From: Fibrobacter succinogenes
GTDB taxonomy: Bacteria; Fibrobacterota; Fibrobacteria; Fibrobacterales; Fibrobacteraceae
Length of the DNA: 64,000 bases
Direction: 5' to 3'
Assembly (NCBI GenBank): GCA_902761355.1
Contig: CACWJY010000001.1
Span: forward strand, 1 to 64,000
This document shows, piece by piece, positions 23,322 to 31,777 of this stretch; the first letter of the stretch is position 1; the number at the start of each line of letters is the position of its first letter. The notes beneath the pieces are model-generated. The model was not told where the DNA came from, did not search any database, and saw nothing but the letters and a program-made list of their open reading frames with translations. A program made the position numbers and the translations under genes.

Positions 23322-25808
23322 ATGGCAAATATTGTAGATAATGCTGTTTTAGATAAAGAATTGAACCCGGAGCAGGCCGCCGCTGCAAAAAAGATTGACG
23401 GACCGATGCTGATTTTGGCTGGTGCTGGTTCGGGAAAGACTCGTTGCATTACCTATAAGATTGCGCACCTCGTCTCTCAGTATAATGTGGAATCCGACCG
23501 TATTCTGGCGGTGACGTTTACGAACAAGGCTGCGCGCGAAATGAAGTCGCGTATCCAGAAGTTGCTGGACTGCAACATGAACTTTGCCTGGATGGGGACT
23601 TTCCATTCGGTGTGCCTAAAGCTGTTGAAGCTTTGCCTTTCTAAGGATTCGGTCGTGGCAGCCATGGGTGGTAAGTGGTACGACGGTAATTTTTCTATTT
23701 ACGATGACGACGATCAAAAACGGATTCTCAAGGAAATCTTAAAAGAGGATTTGGGCGACAACTTTGAAGCCTCCGAAGTCAAAAAACTGCATGGGGCGAT
23801 TTCGAGGTACAAGAATACGATTCTATATAAGGGGAATGTGGCTCAGTTACAGACTCCTGATATTGCTCTTGAAATGGCCGCCTTTGCAGACGAAGAAAAA
23901 CGTGCCAAGTATTACGCCGAATATCAGAAGCGCCTTAAGGAATCGAATGCGATGGACTTTGACGACCTGTTGTTCAATACGGTCTACATGCTGCAAAAGA
24001 TTCCCGATTTGGCTCGACAGTTGGCCTATCGCTTCCGTTACGTAGTGGTTGACGAATATCAGGATACCAACGACGTTCAGTATGAATTGCTAAAGTTGCT
24101 GATAAACGAAGATAAGAACGTGACGGTGGTGGGCGATGATGACCAGAGTATTTACGGCTGGCGTGGAGCGAACATCAAGATTATCCGTAACTTCCACCGA
24201 GACTTTGCTCCGGTGACGATTGTCAAGCTCGAACGCAACTACCGCTCGACGGCAAACATTGTGAAGGGCGCTGGCTCCGTGATTGCGCATAATATTCGCC
24301 CCGAAGAAATGCAGAAGAATGTGTTCTCTAAGGAGGATGCGGGTGAACTCATTCACGTGCGTCACTTTATGGATGACCGTTCCGAAGCCTCGGCCATTGC
24401 CGATACGATTGCAAAGGCTGGTGAGGATTGCTATGCAAAGACGGCGGTTTTCTACCGCACCAACGCGCAGTCCCGCGCCTTGGAAAAGGCGCTGAATGAC
24501 CGCCGTATACCGTCGGTCATTTTTGGCGGCATGCGATTCTGGGACCGCAAAGAAATCAAGGACGTCCTTGCATATCTGCGACTGCTTGCTAACGAACGTG
24601 ATGATGCCGCCTACCTGCGCGTGATCAACACACCTCCGCGCGCCATTGGTAAGACGACTGTCGAAAACATCTTGGCGCGTGAGCGCAGCGGCGAAGGAAC
24701 CTTCTGGGAAAACTTGCTTGCCGAAGCGAATGCGGGGGGGCGCACGGCTCCCAAGCTTAAGGGTTTTACTGACCTGGTGCTAAACTGGAAGGCGCTTGTT
24801 GCTGCGGGTGAGACTCCGCTCCCGATTCTTGCGGAACGGATTATTGCTGATGTGGGCTACAAGGAATTTTTGCGCAAAGAAGACGAACTCACCGCAGACG
24901 AACGCATCGGTAACTTGGACGAAATGGTGAACGCCATCCGCGAATTTGACGAAGAACATCCGGGGGCTACTCTCGATGCGTTCTTGCAGGATATTTCGCT
25001 GTTGACCGATGCCGACAAGAAGGTGGATGATTCTAAGGGCCAGGTGACGCTCATGACGATTCACATGGCGAAGGGCCTTGAGTTTAATACGGTACATATT
25101 GCGGGCTGCGACGAAGAAATTTTCCCATTGGTGCGAATGTCTTCGATGCTTTCGGGGGCCGAGATGAACGAACAGATGGAAGAAGAACGTCGCTTGTTCT
25201 ATGTGGGCTGCACCCGCGCCGAAAAGAAACTTTATCTGTATCATGCGGAACGCCGCTTTTTCCAAGGCAATATTCGCCCGTTTGCACCGTCGCGTTTTTT
25301 GAAGGAACTTGATCCGTCTGTCGTTGATTTTACGCCGTGCATGGATTCTGGTTTTGGCGGTTCCGGCTTTGGTAGCGAAGATTTTAATCAGGATTTTTCG
25401 TCCCAGCAGTTCTCAAGGCCTGCTCGCCCGAACTTGCCGCCCGCTTTTGCGCGTAGACCGTCTAGTGGCTATAGCTCCGGTGGATTTAATCGTGGCGGCT
25501 TTAACCGTCCATCGGCAATTCCCGATTCGGTCAAGAAAAACGACCGCCGTATTGTTTACCGTAATCCGGTAAAGGTGGCTGCTCCTGTAAAAACAGTCGA
25601 ACCGTCGGGTCCGCGTGTGGTTTACGATGAGTATAGTGAGAATCCTTACCATCCGGGAGTACGTGTACGCCATACCAAGTATGGCGTGGGGACCATTATC
25701 AAGTGTTACGGTTCAGGCGATAATGCCCGCGTAGATGTCCGTTTTGGTAACGATCCGACTGTCCGTACCATTATTTTGAAGTATGCGGCGTTACAAATAG
25801 TCGGGTAA
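23322..25808 (+). CDS. pcrA: ATP-dependent DNA helicase PcrA/UvrD
   Basis: 828 residues; a superfamily 1A 3'-5' helicase used in nucleotide-excision and mismatch repair and in clearing RecA or polymerase from DNA. Motifs: Q-motif LNPEQAAA, Walker A AGAGSGKTR, AVTFTNKAAREMK (Ia), VVDEYQDTN (II), VVGDDDQSIYGWRGA (III), LERNYRS (IV), VTLMTIHMAKGLEF (V) and EERRLFYVGCTRA (VI). A Gly/Phe/Ser/Arg-rich linker (about 670-750) leads to the C-terminal Tudor-like domain (VRHTKYGVGTI), which in PcrA binds RNA polymerase. Start ATG 23322 with AGGA; a terminator follows at 25818. Confidence 0.95.
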   Translation: MANIVDNAVLDKELNPEQAAAAKKIDGPMLILAGAGSGKTRCITYKIAHLVSQYNVESDRILAVTFTNKAAREMKSRIQKLLDCNMNFAWMGTFHSVCLKLLKLCLSKDSVVAAMGGKWYDGNFSIYDDDDQKRILKEILKEDLGDNFEASEVKKLHGAISRYKNTILYKGNVAQLQTPDIALEMAAFADEEKRAKYYAEYQKRLKESNAMDFDDLLFNTVYMLQKIPDLARQLAYRFRYVVVDEYQDTNDVQYELLKLLINEDKNVTVVGDDDQSIYGWRGANIKIIRNFHRDFAPVTIVKLERNYRSTANIVKGAGSVIAHNIRPEEMQKNVFSKEDAGELIHVRHFMDDRSEASAIADTIAKAGEDCYAKTAVFYRTNAQSRALEKALNDRRIPSVIFGGMRFWDRKEIKDVLAYLRLLANERDDAAYLRVINTPPRAIGKTTVENILARERSGEGTFWENLLAEANAGGRTAPKLKGFTDLVLNWKALVAAGETPLPILAERIIADVGYKEFLRKEDELTADERIGNLDEMVNAIREFDEEHPGATLDAFLQDISLLTDADKKVDDSKGQVTLMTIHMAKGLEFNTVHIAGCDEEIFPLVRMSSMLSGAEMNEQMEEERRLFYVGCTRAEKKLYLYHAERRFFQGNIRPFAPSRFLKELDPSVVDFTPCMDSGFGGSGFGSEDFNQDFSSQQFSRPARPNLPPAFARRPSSGYSSGGFNRGGFNRPSAIPDSVKKNDRRIVYRNPVKVAAPVKTVEPSGPRVVYDEYSENPYHPGVRVRHTKYGVGTIIKCYGSGDNARVDVRFGNDPTVRTIILKYAALQIVG

Positions 25809-25817
25809 GGTGCGTTT

Positions 25818-25839
25818 AGCAACTCTGAGTTGCTTTTTT
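25818..25839 (+). terminator. Terminator after pcrA
   Basis: AGCAAC, loop TCTGA, GTTGCT, with a run of T. Confidence 0.8.
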
Positions 25840-25854
25840 GCCCGAATTATTTGC

Positions 25855-25862
25855 TATTTTGT
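25855..25862 (+). promoter_or_regulatory. TATTTTGT promoter element for gatC
   Basis: TTTGCTATTTTGT lies 21 nt before the gatC ATG, with AAGAGG at 25874-25879 as ribosome binding site. Confidence 0.45.
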
Positions 25863-25883
25863 AGTCGTAAGAAAAGAGGTTTT

Positions 25884-26171
25884 ATGCTCGAACGTGAAGA
25901 AGTTTTGAAACTCGCGAAGCTTTCTAGGCTTGAAGTTGCCGAAGAAGATATCGAATCCGTGAAGGGTCATTTGGATAAGATGCTGAATCATCTGGAAGCC
26001 CTTAAGGCGCTGAACCTTTCTGACGTGGAACCGATGACCGCTGTCGAAAACGGCGCTACGATTCTCCGCGAAGACGTGCCGGTGCAGGGTTTCTCGCTGG
26101 AAAAGGCCTTCATGAACGCCCCGGCTGTCGAAAACGACCACTTCGCTATTCCGAAGGTGATCGGCGGCTAG
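25884..26171 (+). CDS. gatC: Asp/Glu-tRNA amidotransferase subunit C
   Basis: 95 residues. GatC stabilises the GatAB amidotransferase that makes Gln-tRNA(Gln) and Asn-tRNA(Asn) by transamidation. The opening EREEVLKLAKLSRLEV, the LDKMLNHLEALKALNLSDVEPM block and the ending VENDHFAIPKVIGG are characteristic. The start at 25884 fits family length and has AAGAGG upstream; an earlier in-frame start at 25830 would cross the pcrA terminator. gatA and gatB are not in the window. Next gene kdsB, 43 nt downstream, is unrelated. Confidence 0.95.
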   Translation: MLEREEVLKLAKLSRLEVAEEDIESVKGHLDKMLNHLEALKALNLSDVEPMTAVENGATILREDVPVQGFSLEKAFMNAPAVENDHFAIPKVIGG

Positions 26172-26214
26172 TTTTTCTACGACCCCCATTTTTCATTTTG
26201 GGTGCGGATTGTCT

Positions 26215-26913
26215 ATGGCTGTGCATTGCATAGTTCCCGCTCGTATGGGGTCATCCCGTTTCCCGGGAAAGCCCCTAATTAAGATTCTTGGTAAAGAGAT
26301 GATTGTACGCACGATGGAACGTGCGCGCTTAGCCCATTGTTTTGATCGTATTGTATGTGCGACCGATTCCGAAGAAATCGCAGAGGTTGTTTCTAAAGTG
26401 GGCTTTGATTATGTGTTGACGGGCCCCGCGGCTACGGGCTCCGACCGTGTGGCCCAGGCTGCGAAGGTGCTGGATTTAGACCTCGTGGTGAACTTGCAGG
26501 GCGATGAACCATTGGTTGAACCTACGCTTTTGGCCGATGTGGCAAAGACCCTTGAAAGTCATCCTGATGAGTGGGTGACGGTTGCGTGCCCCTTGGATCC
26601 GGGCGAGGCAAAGGTCCCTTCGGTTGTTAAGGTTTTAGTCGAAGGCGATTACGCGCTGGATTTTAGCCGGTCGGTAGCGGTTGAGGACGCTGTCCGCTGG
26701 TTCCAGCATCAAGGCATTTACGCCTATTCTAGGCGTTGCCGCGATGAGTTTTCGTCTTTACCACAGAATAAAGTTGAACTGGAACGTTCCTTAGAACAGA
26801 TGCGAGTGTTGGGGCGTCGCCCCATCCGTATCGTTCGGAGTCCCTATCGTTCGATTTCTGTGGATGTCCCGTCTGACGTGAGTGCGGTAGAGGGGGCGCT
26901 AAAGCGTGGTTGA
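26215..26913 (+). CDS. kdsB: 3-deoxy-manno-octulosonate cytidylyltransferase
   Basis: 232 residues. Forms CMP-Kdo from CTP and Kdo for the lipopolysaccharide inner core, so its presence supports a Gram-negative LPS envelope. Motifs: VPARMGSSRFPGKPL (nucleotide binding), VCATDSEEI, LQGDEPLVEP, and ending YRSISVDVPSDVSAVE. Slightly shorter than E. coli KdsB (248). The ATG at 26215 is chosen because the family begins right at the IVPAR motif; a TTG 6 nt upstream is possible. Its stop codon lies 20 nt before the comEA-like ATG, so the two are probably co-transcribed. Confidence 0.94.
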   Translation: MAVHCIVPARMGSSRFPGKPLIKILGKEMIVRTMERARLAHCFDRIVCATDSEEIAEVVSKVGFDYVLTGPAATGSDRVAQAAKVLDLDLVVNLQGDEPLVEPTLLADVAKTLESHPDEWVTVACPLDPGEAKVPSVVKVLVEGDYALDFSRSVAVEDAVRWFQHQGIYAYSRRCRDEFSSLPQNKVELERSLEQMRVLGRRPIRIVRSPYRSISVDVPSDVSAVEGALKRG

Positions 26914-26933
26914 GGATTTCGAAGAGGAATCCT

Positions 26934-27383
26934 ATGAATGCTCCTGAAAAAAACATGGTGCGGCTAGCAGCGGGGCTGTTTGCTGTCGGTGTTCTTGTGC
27001 GTTTGCTCCCTTGGGGACTGCCTTCTATTGAAAGTTTTGAGGTGGGCGATGCCCTGGTGGTGCCGGTCGAAAGTCCTGCTGCAGAACCTTCTAGGCTGTT
27101 GCACGATGAACAAATATTTTTGTCAAAAATTGACTCGGTGAAAGAGCCGCGACCTCAAAATAGGTTCAAAAATCAAAAAAAAGTGGCGTTGCCGGTTCGA
27201 ATCAATACGGCTACGGTCGATGAACTTTGTGCCCTAAAAGGGGTCGGCCCCAAGCTCGCAGAGAAAATTGTTGGGGTCCGGGAGAGTCGAGGCCCCTTTA
27301 AAACGCCCTCTGACCTTAAAAAAGTGCCCGGAATCGGTGAGAAAAAGTTGGAGAAGCTCCTTTCGGGGGTAATTTTTGATTAG
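26934..27383 (+). CDS. ComEA-like helix-hairpin-helix DNA-binding protein
   Basis: 149 residues. One N-terminal membrane segment (about 8-25, LAAGLFAVGVLVRLLPWG), a charged spacer, then two helix-hairpin-helix motifs: INTATVDELCALKGVGPKLAEKI and SDLKKVPGIGEKKLEKLL (about 90-145). This is the ComEA layout, which binds incoming double-stranded DNA at the outer face of the inner membrane during natural transformation. With type IV pilus genes nearby, competence is plausible. ATG 26934 is preferred because AGAGGA sits 7 nt upstream; an earlier TTG overlapping the kdsB stop codon is less likely. The spacer is longer than in short ComEA proteins. Confidence 0.8.
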   Translation: MNAPEKNMVRLAAGLFAVGVLVRLLPWGLPSIESFEVGDALVVPVESPAAEPSRLLHDEQIFLSKIDSVKEPRPQNRFKNQKKVALPVRINTATVDELCALKGVGPKLAEKIVGVRESRGPFKTPSDLKKVPGIGEKKLEKLLSGVIFD

Positions 27384-27421
27384 TTTTTATGGTGTAGTTT
27401 TTTTCATAAGTCGTTGATAAT

Positions 27422-28336
27422 ATGAGTGATACGAAGATTTACATGGGAATAGAGGCGGCGGACGCTTCCTTGAAAGTGGCCCTTCTGGATGCTGCAGAAC
27501 GCAGGGTTTTAAAGACTGCGGTCCTGGAAACAGAAACTAGCCCTCTTGACGATGTTTATTCCTTTGAAACGGTCCTTCAAGGTTGGTTGGACTATTGCCA
27601 GATTGACTCTGTTGAAGCCGTCGCTGTTTCTATCCCTGCGTTTAGGTCTATTGTGCGTCAGGTTTATGTTCCCGCCGAGGCGAGCAAGAACATGAACGAC
27701 TACCTGAGATGGTATGTATCCTTGATTACCAATGCCGATGCAAACGAATATATTATCGACTATCAGACTTTGTTTGGCGAAGACTCGTTGGGTTATACCG
27801 TCATGCTCGTTGCTGTAAGGCAGCAGTGGGTCGACAACTTGCGCAAGGGTTTCCGCAATAAGATGTTGGCTCCCAAGGCTTTAGATGTCGATGTCGTTTC
27901 GCTCATGAACCTGATGGACTACGCCGAAAATCTGACCGAACTGGAATGTGTAGTCAAGGCTGACTATGCCGGCGTGACGCTCGTCTGGTTGACCAAGGAC
28001 AATTTGCAGGCACTACGCTGTGTCTCGACGCTCCCCTTGGTGAACAAGACCAAAGAAGAGGCTTACCAGATTTTGGCCGATGGCATTGCCGAGCAGATTG
28101 CCCAGGCGCAGGCCGAAAATGCTTCGGTGGTGACCAAGACGATTCACCTGTGTGGCGACATGGCGGGTGACCTGAGCTTTGTGGAAAATCTTCGACAGAC
28201 CTTAACGGATTGTCAGATTGTTCCTATGGACTCTTTCTCGAACATGCGGTTGCCTATTGAAGCCGAAGATTCTGCCGCGGTGCTGTCTTGTGCTGGGGCG
28301 ATTGGTGCTGCCCTGAATGTGATGGAGGGTGTATGA
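27422..28336 (+). CDS. pilM: PilM-like type IV pilus inner-membrane assembly protein
   Basis: 304 residues with an actin/FtsA-like nucleotide-binding fold. IYMGIEAADASLKVALLD resembles the phosphate-1 region, VEAVAVSIPAFRSIVRQVYVP is PilM-like, and HLCGDMAGDLSFVENL corresponds to the adenosine region. PilM is cytoplasmic and binds the N-terminal tail of PilN to form the alignment platform. The gene overlaps the next by ATGA, and that product has a cytoplasmic tail plus one membrane helix, as PilN does, which supports this otherwise divergent call. GATAAT touches the ATG; no clear Shine-Dalgarno sequence is seen. Confidence 0.7.
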   Translation: MSDTKIYMGIEAADASLKVALLDAAERRVLKTAVLETETSPLDDVYSFETVLQGWLDYCQIDSVEAVAVSIPAFRSIVRQVYVPAEASKNMNDYLRWYVSLITNADANEYIIDYQTLFGEDSLGYTVMLVAVRQQWVDNLRKGFRNKMLAPKALDVDVVSLMNLMDYAENLTELECVVKADYAGVTLVWLTKDNLQALRCVSTLPLVNKTKEEAYQILADGIAEQIAQAQAENASVVTKTIHLCGDMAGDLSFVENLRQTLTDCQIVPMDSFSNMRLPIEAEDSAAVLSCAGAIGAALNVMEGV

Positions 28337-29346
28337 TTCATTTGAACTTAATCGATGCTGCGGAACGTTTGACGGTTGTCGAAACCGTTGCTCCGGTCAA
28401 TGTCACTAGCATCAAGGAATTGCAGAAAAAATCTCGCAAGAAGGCTTTGGCGGTTGTCCTTGCTGCAATGCTCGTGTTCGCCGCTTTCAGTGGATTCCTC
28501 AGCATTGCTGGTGTTCCTGCTCAGTTGCAGGGGCTGTTGCCGACGCCGTATCTTGAGTTGATTGGCGCAGATGATCCCACTCGTTCTGCCCTTACCATGG
28601 GGGCTGGTCAGCGGACTTCTGCTGGCGGTTCGCTTGAGGCTCAGGCTGCTGCGGCCAATGCGGTCTTGATGCAGCGTGATGCGATGACGGTTAAGCAGAT
28701 TGTGGGCGAAATCAACCCGCAGGTGCTGTTTAACAACAAGCGTACGGAATATGCTTCTTACCTTCCGCTGGAAAAGATTTCTTACCAGAAGGCTTCTGTG
28801 GGCCAGTTCATGGCTTTCATGAATACGGCAACGCCTGATGACGTGGGCTTCTCGGATTGCATTTACCAGGCTCCGAACTTCTATTACCTGCGCGGTGTGG
28901 CGGCAAAGCCGACTTCGCAGAGAAGTTTCTTGGAACGTATCAAGATGGTGAGTTCCGACTTCAGGACCCCGCCGCTGCCCGAAAATGCTCCGGCAACCGA
29001 CATTACGGCTTTCGGTCTGTTTAATGTGACCAACGTGAACTTGGGTGCGGTAAACGCTTTTGTTCCGGTTTCTGCTGTTGCCGAAGAAATCAAGGCGCTC
29101 AAGAGCTTTGCCACTGCAAACAAGGTTCAGCTGGCCGGCTTGGATAAGCCCCAGGTCGAAGACTATGGCGTCTACAAACGCTTTACGTACAAGGTAACGA
29201 CTTCTGCCGACTTTAGTGACTTGCAGGCGTTTGTTGGCGCCTACGTGTCTTCGCCGGTACGTGTCGGCCTTCAGAGCATCGAAATGAAACTGGCCAAGAA
29301 GGACCTGTTCTCGACAATTCATTTCGAAATGTTTGTTGTTAAGTAA
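28333..29346 (+). CDS. pilN: PilN/PilO-like type IV pilus assembly protein
   Basis: 337 residues. IHLNLIDAAERLTVVE is a cytoplasmic tail similar to the PilN motif that binds PilM, followed by basic KKSRKKA and one membrane helix (about 36-58, VVLAAMLVFAAFSGFLSI), then a periplasmic domain. The last 80 residues have the ferredoxin-like pattern of PilN/PilO/GspM proteins. At 337 residues it is much longer than PilN (about 190), so it may combine PilN and PilO functions; no separate pilO follows. Translation is coupled to pilM (ATGA). rsmD starts 6 nt later. Confidence 0.65.
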   Translation: MIHLNLIDAAERLTVVETVAPVNVTSIKELQKKSRKKALAVVLAAMLVFAAFSGFLSIAGVPAQLQGLLPTPYLELIGADDPTRSALTMGAGQRTSAGGSLEAQAAAANAVLMQRDAMTVKQIVGEINPQVLFNNKRTEYASYLPLEKISYQKASVGQFMAFMNTATPDDVGFSDCIYQAPNFYYLRGVAAKPTSQRSFLERIKMVSSDFRTPPLPENAPATDITAFGLFNVTNVNLGAVNAFVPVSAVAEEIKALKSFATANKVQLAGLDKPQVEDYGVYKRFTYKVTTSADFSDLQAFVGAYVSSPVRVGLQSIEMKLAKKDLFSTIHFEMFVVK

Positions 29347-29352
29347 TCCGGT

Positions 29353-29892
29353 ATGTCTATTCGCATTACCGGAGGTGTGATGCGGGGGAGGAATGTTCCT
29401 TCTCCGGATTCTTCTAAAACAAGGCCCACGGCTTCGCGTACGAGAGAAGCCTTGTTTAATATTTTGCAGGGTGTCGAAAACTATAGGATGCTCGACCTGT
29501 TTGCGGGGACGGGCATCATGGGAATTGAGGCCCTTAGCCGTGGTGCTGCTAGCGTTACGGCTGTAGAAATGGCTCATGTTCAGGCGCGGCTCGTATTGCA
29601 GGCATATAAGGCCCTTTCGCTCGAATCAAAACTTACTTTGTTAGAAAAGGACGTCCTGGCGTTGAACCGTGATGCTCTTTGTGCCGAAGAAGGTTTTGAT
29701 TTGATTTATGCGGATCCTCCGTTTAAGGATATGGAGTATCCTGATTTACGGCCTTTTTGGGAATGGCTGAATCCGGGAGGCGTCGCTGTGTTTGAAGCCC
29801 CTAGCCGTAAGCTTCCGAAGTGGGTCGTAGAAGATGACCATTTGCGGGTGCGCCGCTATGGTGAGTCTTCGCTTGTGATTTATCGAAAATAA
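29353..29892 (+). CDS. rsmD: 16S rRNA (guanine-966-N2)-methyltransferase RsmD
   Basis: 179 residues. RsmD methylates G966 of 16S rRNA using SAM. Signature features: N-terminal IRITGGVMRGRNVPSP, RPTASRTREALFNIL, the SAM-binding LDLFAGTGIMGIEALSRGA and the catalytic ADPPF (NPPF/DPPY-type) motif. Family length is about 185-200. It starts 6 nt after the pilN-like gene, so it rides on that transcript. About 80 A/T-rich bases follow before metX. Confidence 0.93.
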   Translation: MSIRITGGVMRGRNVPSPDSSKTRPTASRTREALFNILQGVENYRMLDLFAGTGIMGIEALSRGAASVTAVEMAHVQARLVLQAYKALSLESKLTLLEKDVLALNRDALCAEEGFDLIYADPPFKDMEYPDLRPFWEWLNPGGVAVFEAPSRKLPKWVVEDDHLRVRRYGESSLVIYRK

Positions 29893-29964
29893 AATTTGGG
29901 ACAATCAAGTTTTTTTATTGCCAGCTATAGCTTTTTTCAAAAGCCATTTTCCGTTGTTTTTTTC

Positions 29965-29972
29965 TAAATTTT
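29965..29972 (+). promoter_or_regulatory. TAAATTTT element before metXW
   Basis: TTTTTTTCTAAATTTT abuts an ATG at 29973 and ends 6 nt before a second in-frame ATG at 29979. The latter is predicted to be the leaderless start. Confidence 0.45.
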
Positions 29973-29978
29973 ATGCGT

Positions 29979-31775
29979 ATGAGTGAATTTTTGCATAAAT
30001 ATAGCGTCGGCCCCGTCGTTCCCCAGACCTTCGAAAAGGATTATGGCGAACAGGGCTTTATGTTGGAGTGTGGCAAGACTCTTCCGACGCTGACGATCCG
30101 TTACGAGACTTACGGAACGCTGAACGCAGACAAGAGCAATGTGGTCTGGGTGTGCTCTCCGTTGACTGCGGATGCCCATGTGGCAGGATACTACACCGAA
30201 AACGACAAGAAACCCGGTTGGTGGGATGCCTTGATTGGCCCAGGTAAGCCGGTGGATACGGACAAGTTCTTTGTTGTCTGCAGCAACATCTTGGGCGGCT
30301 GTAAAGGCACTACTGGCCCGGCAAGCATCAACCCGCGCACCGGCAAGCCTTATGGTAGTACCTTCCCGATGATTACCATTGGCGATATGGTGAATGCTCA
30401 GCGTGAACTCGCCAAGGGACTTGGTATTGAACAGCTATGCTGCGTAATCGGTGGCTCCATGGGTGGTTTTCAGGCCATGAAATGGGCTATTTACTATCCG
30501 GAACTGGTGCGTCGCTGCATTGTGATTGCTAGTTCTCCGCGTTTCAGCAGCCAGGCGCTTGGCTTTGAAATTGTCGCTCGTGATGTGATTACTCAGGACC
30601 CGAACTACAACGGTGGCGATTATTATGAATCGGCGCATCCTGATGTCGGTCTTTCGAACGCCCGCAAACTTGCTCACATCACCTACCTCTCTGCAGTGGG
30701 TATGGAACAAAAGTTTAAGCGTGCGCAGGATCAAGAAAACAGGAATCATGCGATTACTTACAGTACGCCGTTCGATTTGAATCTCCCGCTCGAAAGCTAC
30801 CTGCGTTATCAGGGGGCAAAGTTTGTAGATCGCTTTGATGCGAACAGCTACTTGCATATTGCGCATGCCACGGACAGCTTTGACTTGGAAACGGAATACG
30901 GTTCGCTCGAGAATGCTTTTAAGGGCGTAAAGGCCGAATTCTTGAATGTGAACTTGAGTACAGACTGGCTTTTCCCGCCGCATGAATCTCGTCGCATAAC
31001 CAGTGCGCTCCTGAATGCGGGCAAGGTGGTGACGAGCCTTGAACTGGACACCCAGTTTGGTCATGACGGATTCCTCATTGAAGTCGGTGACCTTGGTAAG
31101 GCGGTGGGTCGATTCTTGGATTCTAAGATTATCCCGGCTTCTGGCGATACGCAGGTGATGCCTGTATTCCACAATACCGAAGATTTCGACTTTATCGGAA
31201 GCCTTGTCAAGGAAAATAGCAAGGTGCTTGACTTGGGTTGCGGAAATGGCGAACTGCTCGACTACCTGAATAAAAAGAAGAAGGTCGAGGTTCTTGGCAT
31301 TGAACGCAATTTCAAGAGCATCATGGATTGCCTCGAAAACGATGTTCCCGTAATCCAGCGCGATCTTGATGAAAGCGGCCTTACCGATTTTAAGGATGGA
31401 AGCTTTGACTATGCGATTATCAATCGCACCATTCAAGAAATTCGAGACCCGGTGGCGCTCTTGAACGAGCTCCTGCGTGTGGCAAAACGTGCCATTGTGA
31501 CCTTCCCGAATTTTGGACATTGGACAACCCGTGGAAGCCTGATGCTGCATGGTCGCATGCCCAAGTCTAAGGAGCTGCCATACGAATGGTATGATACTCC
31601 GAATATTCGCATTTTGACGTTGAAGGACTTCTATACCCTTTGTGATAAGGAAGGCCTGAAAATAGAGAACATTCATTACCAGAATGAACACAAACTCAGT
31701 AAATTGCTGACTGCAACAGGTTTTGCAAACTTTGGTGCTGAACATGTGATTGCCATGGTAAGTAAAAAGGATTAA
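29979..31775 (+). CDS. metX: MetX-MetW fusion: homoserine O-acetyltransferase plus methyltransferase-like domain
   Basis: 598 residues. Residues 1-385 are MetX, an alpha/beta hydrolase-fold enzyme that acylates homoserine for methionine synthesis: LTIRYETYGTLN, GGCKGTTGPASINP, GGSMGGFQAMKW with nucleophile Ser about 158, STDWLFPP (Asp) and FGHDGFL (His). Residues 400-598 are MetW: SKVLDLGCGNGELLDYL (SAM-binding motif), NRTIQEIRDPVALL and TFPNFGHWTTRGSLMLHGRMP. In many proteobacteria metX and metW are separate adjacent genes and MetW boosts MetX; here they are one frame with no stop codon. Start 29979 is preferred from promoter spacing; 29973 adds two residues. yicC starts 2 nt after the stop codon. 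Confidence 0.93.
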   Translation: MSEFLHKYSVGPVVPQTFEKDYGEQGFMLECGKTLPTLTIRYETYGTLNADKSNVVWVCSPLTADAHVAGYYTENDKKPGWWDALIGPGKPVDTDKFFVVCSNILGGCKGTTGPASINPRTGKPYGSTFPMITIGDMVNAQRELAKGLGIEQLCCVIGGSMGGFQAMKWAIYYPELVRRCIVIASSPRFSSQALGFEIVARDVITQDPNYNGGDYYESAHPDVGLSNARKLAHITYLSAVGMEQKFKRAQDQENRNHAITYSTPFDLNLPLESYLRYQGAKFVDRFDANSYLHIAHATDSFDLETEYGSLENAFKGVKAEFLNVNLSTDWLFPPHESRRITSALLNAGKVVTSLELDTQFGHDGFLIEVGDLGKAVGRFLDSKIIPASGDTQVMPVFHNTEDFDFIGSLVKENSKVLDLGCGNGELLDYLNKKKKVEVLGIERNFKSIMDCLENDVPVIQRDLDESGLTDFKDGSFDYAIINRTIQEIRDPVALLNELLRVAKRAIVTFPNFGHWTTRGSLMLHGRMPKSKELPYEWYDTPNIRILTLKDFYTLCDKEGLKIENIHYQNEHKLSKLLTATGFANFGAEHVIAMVSKKD

Positions 31776-31777
31776 TT

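Noticed and set aside
28348-31745. Minus-strand open frames opposite pilN and metXW
   Set aside because: Shadows of the plus-strand coding genes; composition not protein-like.
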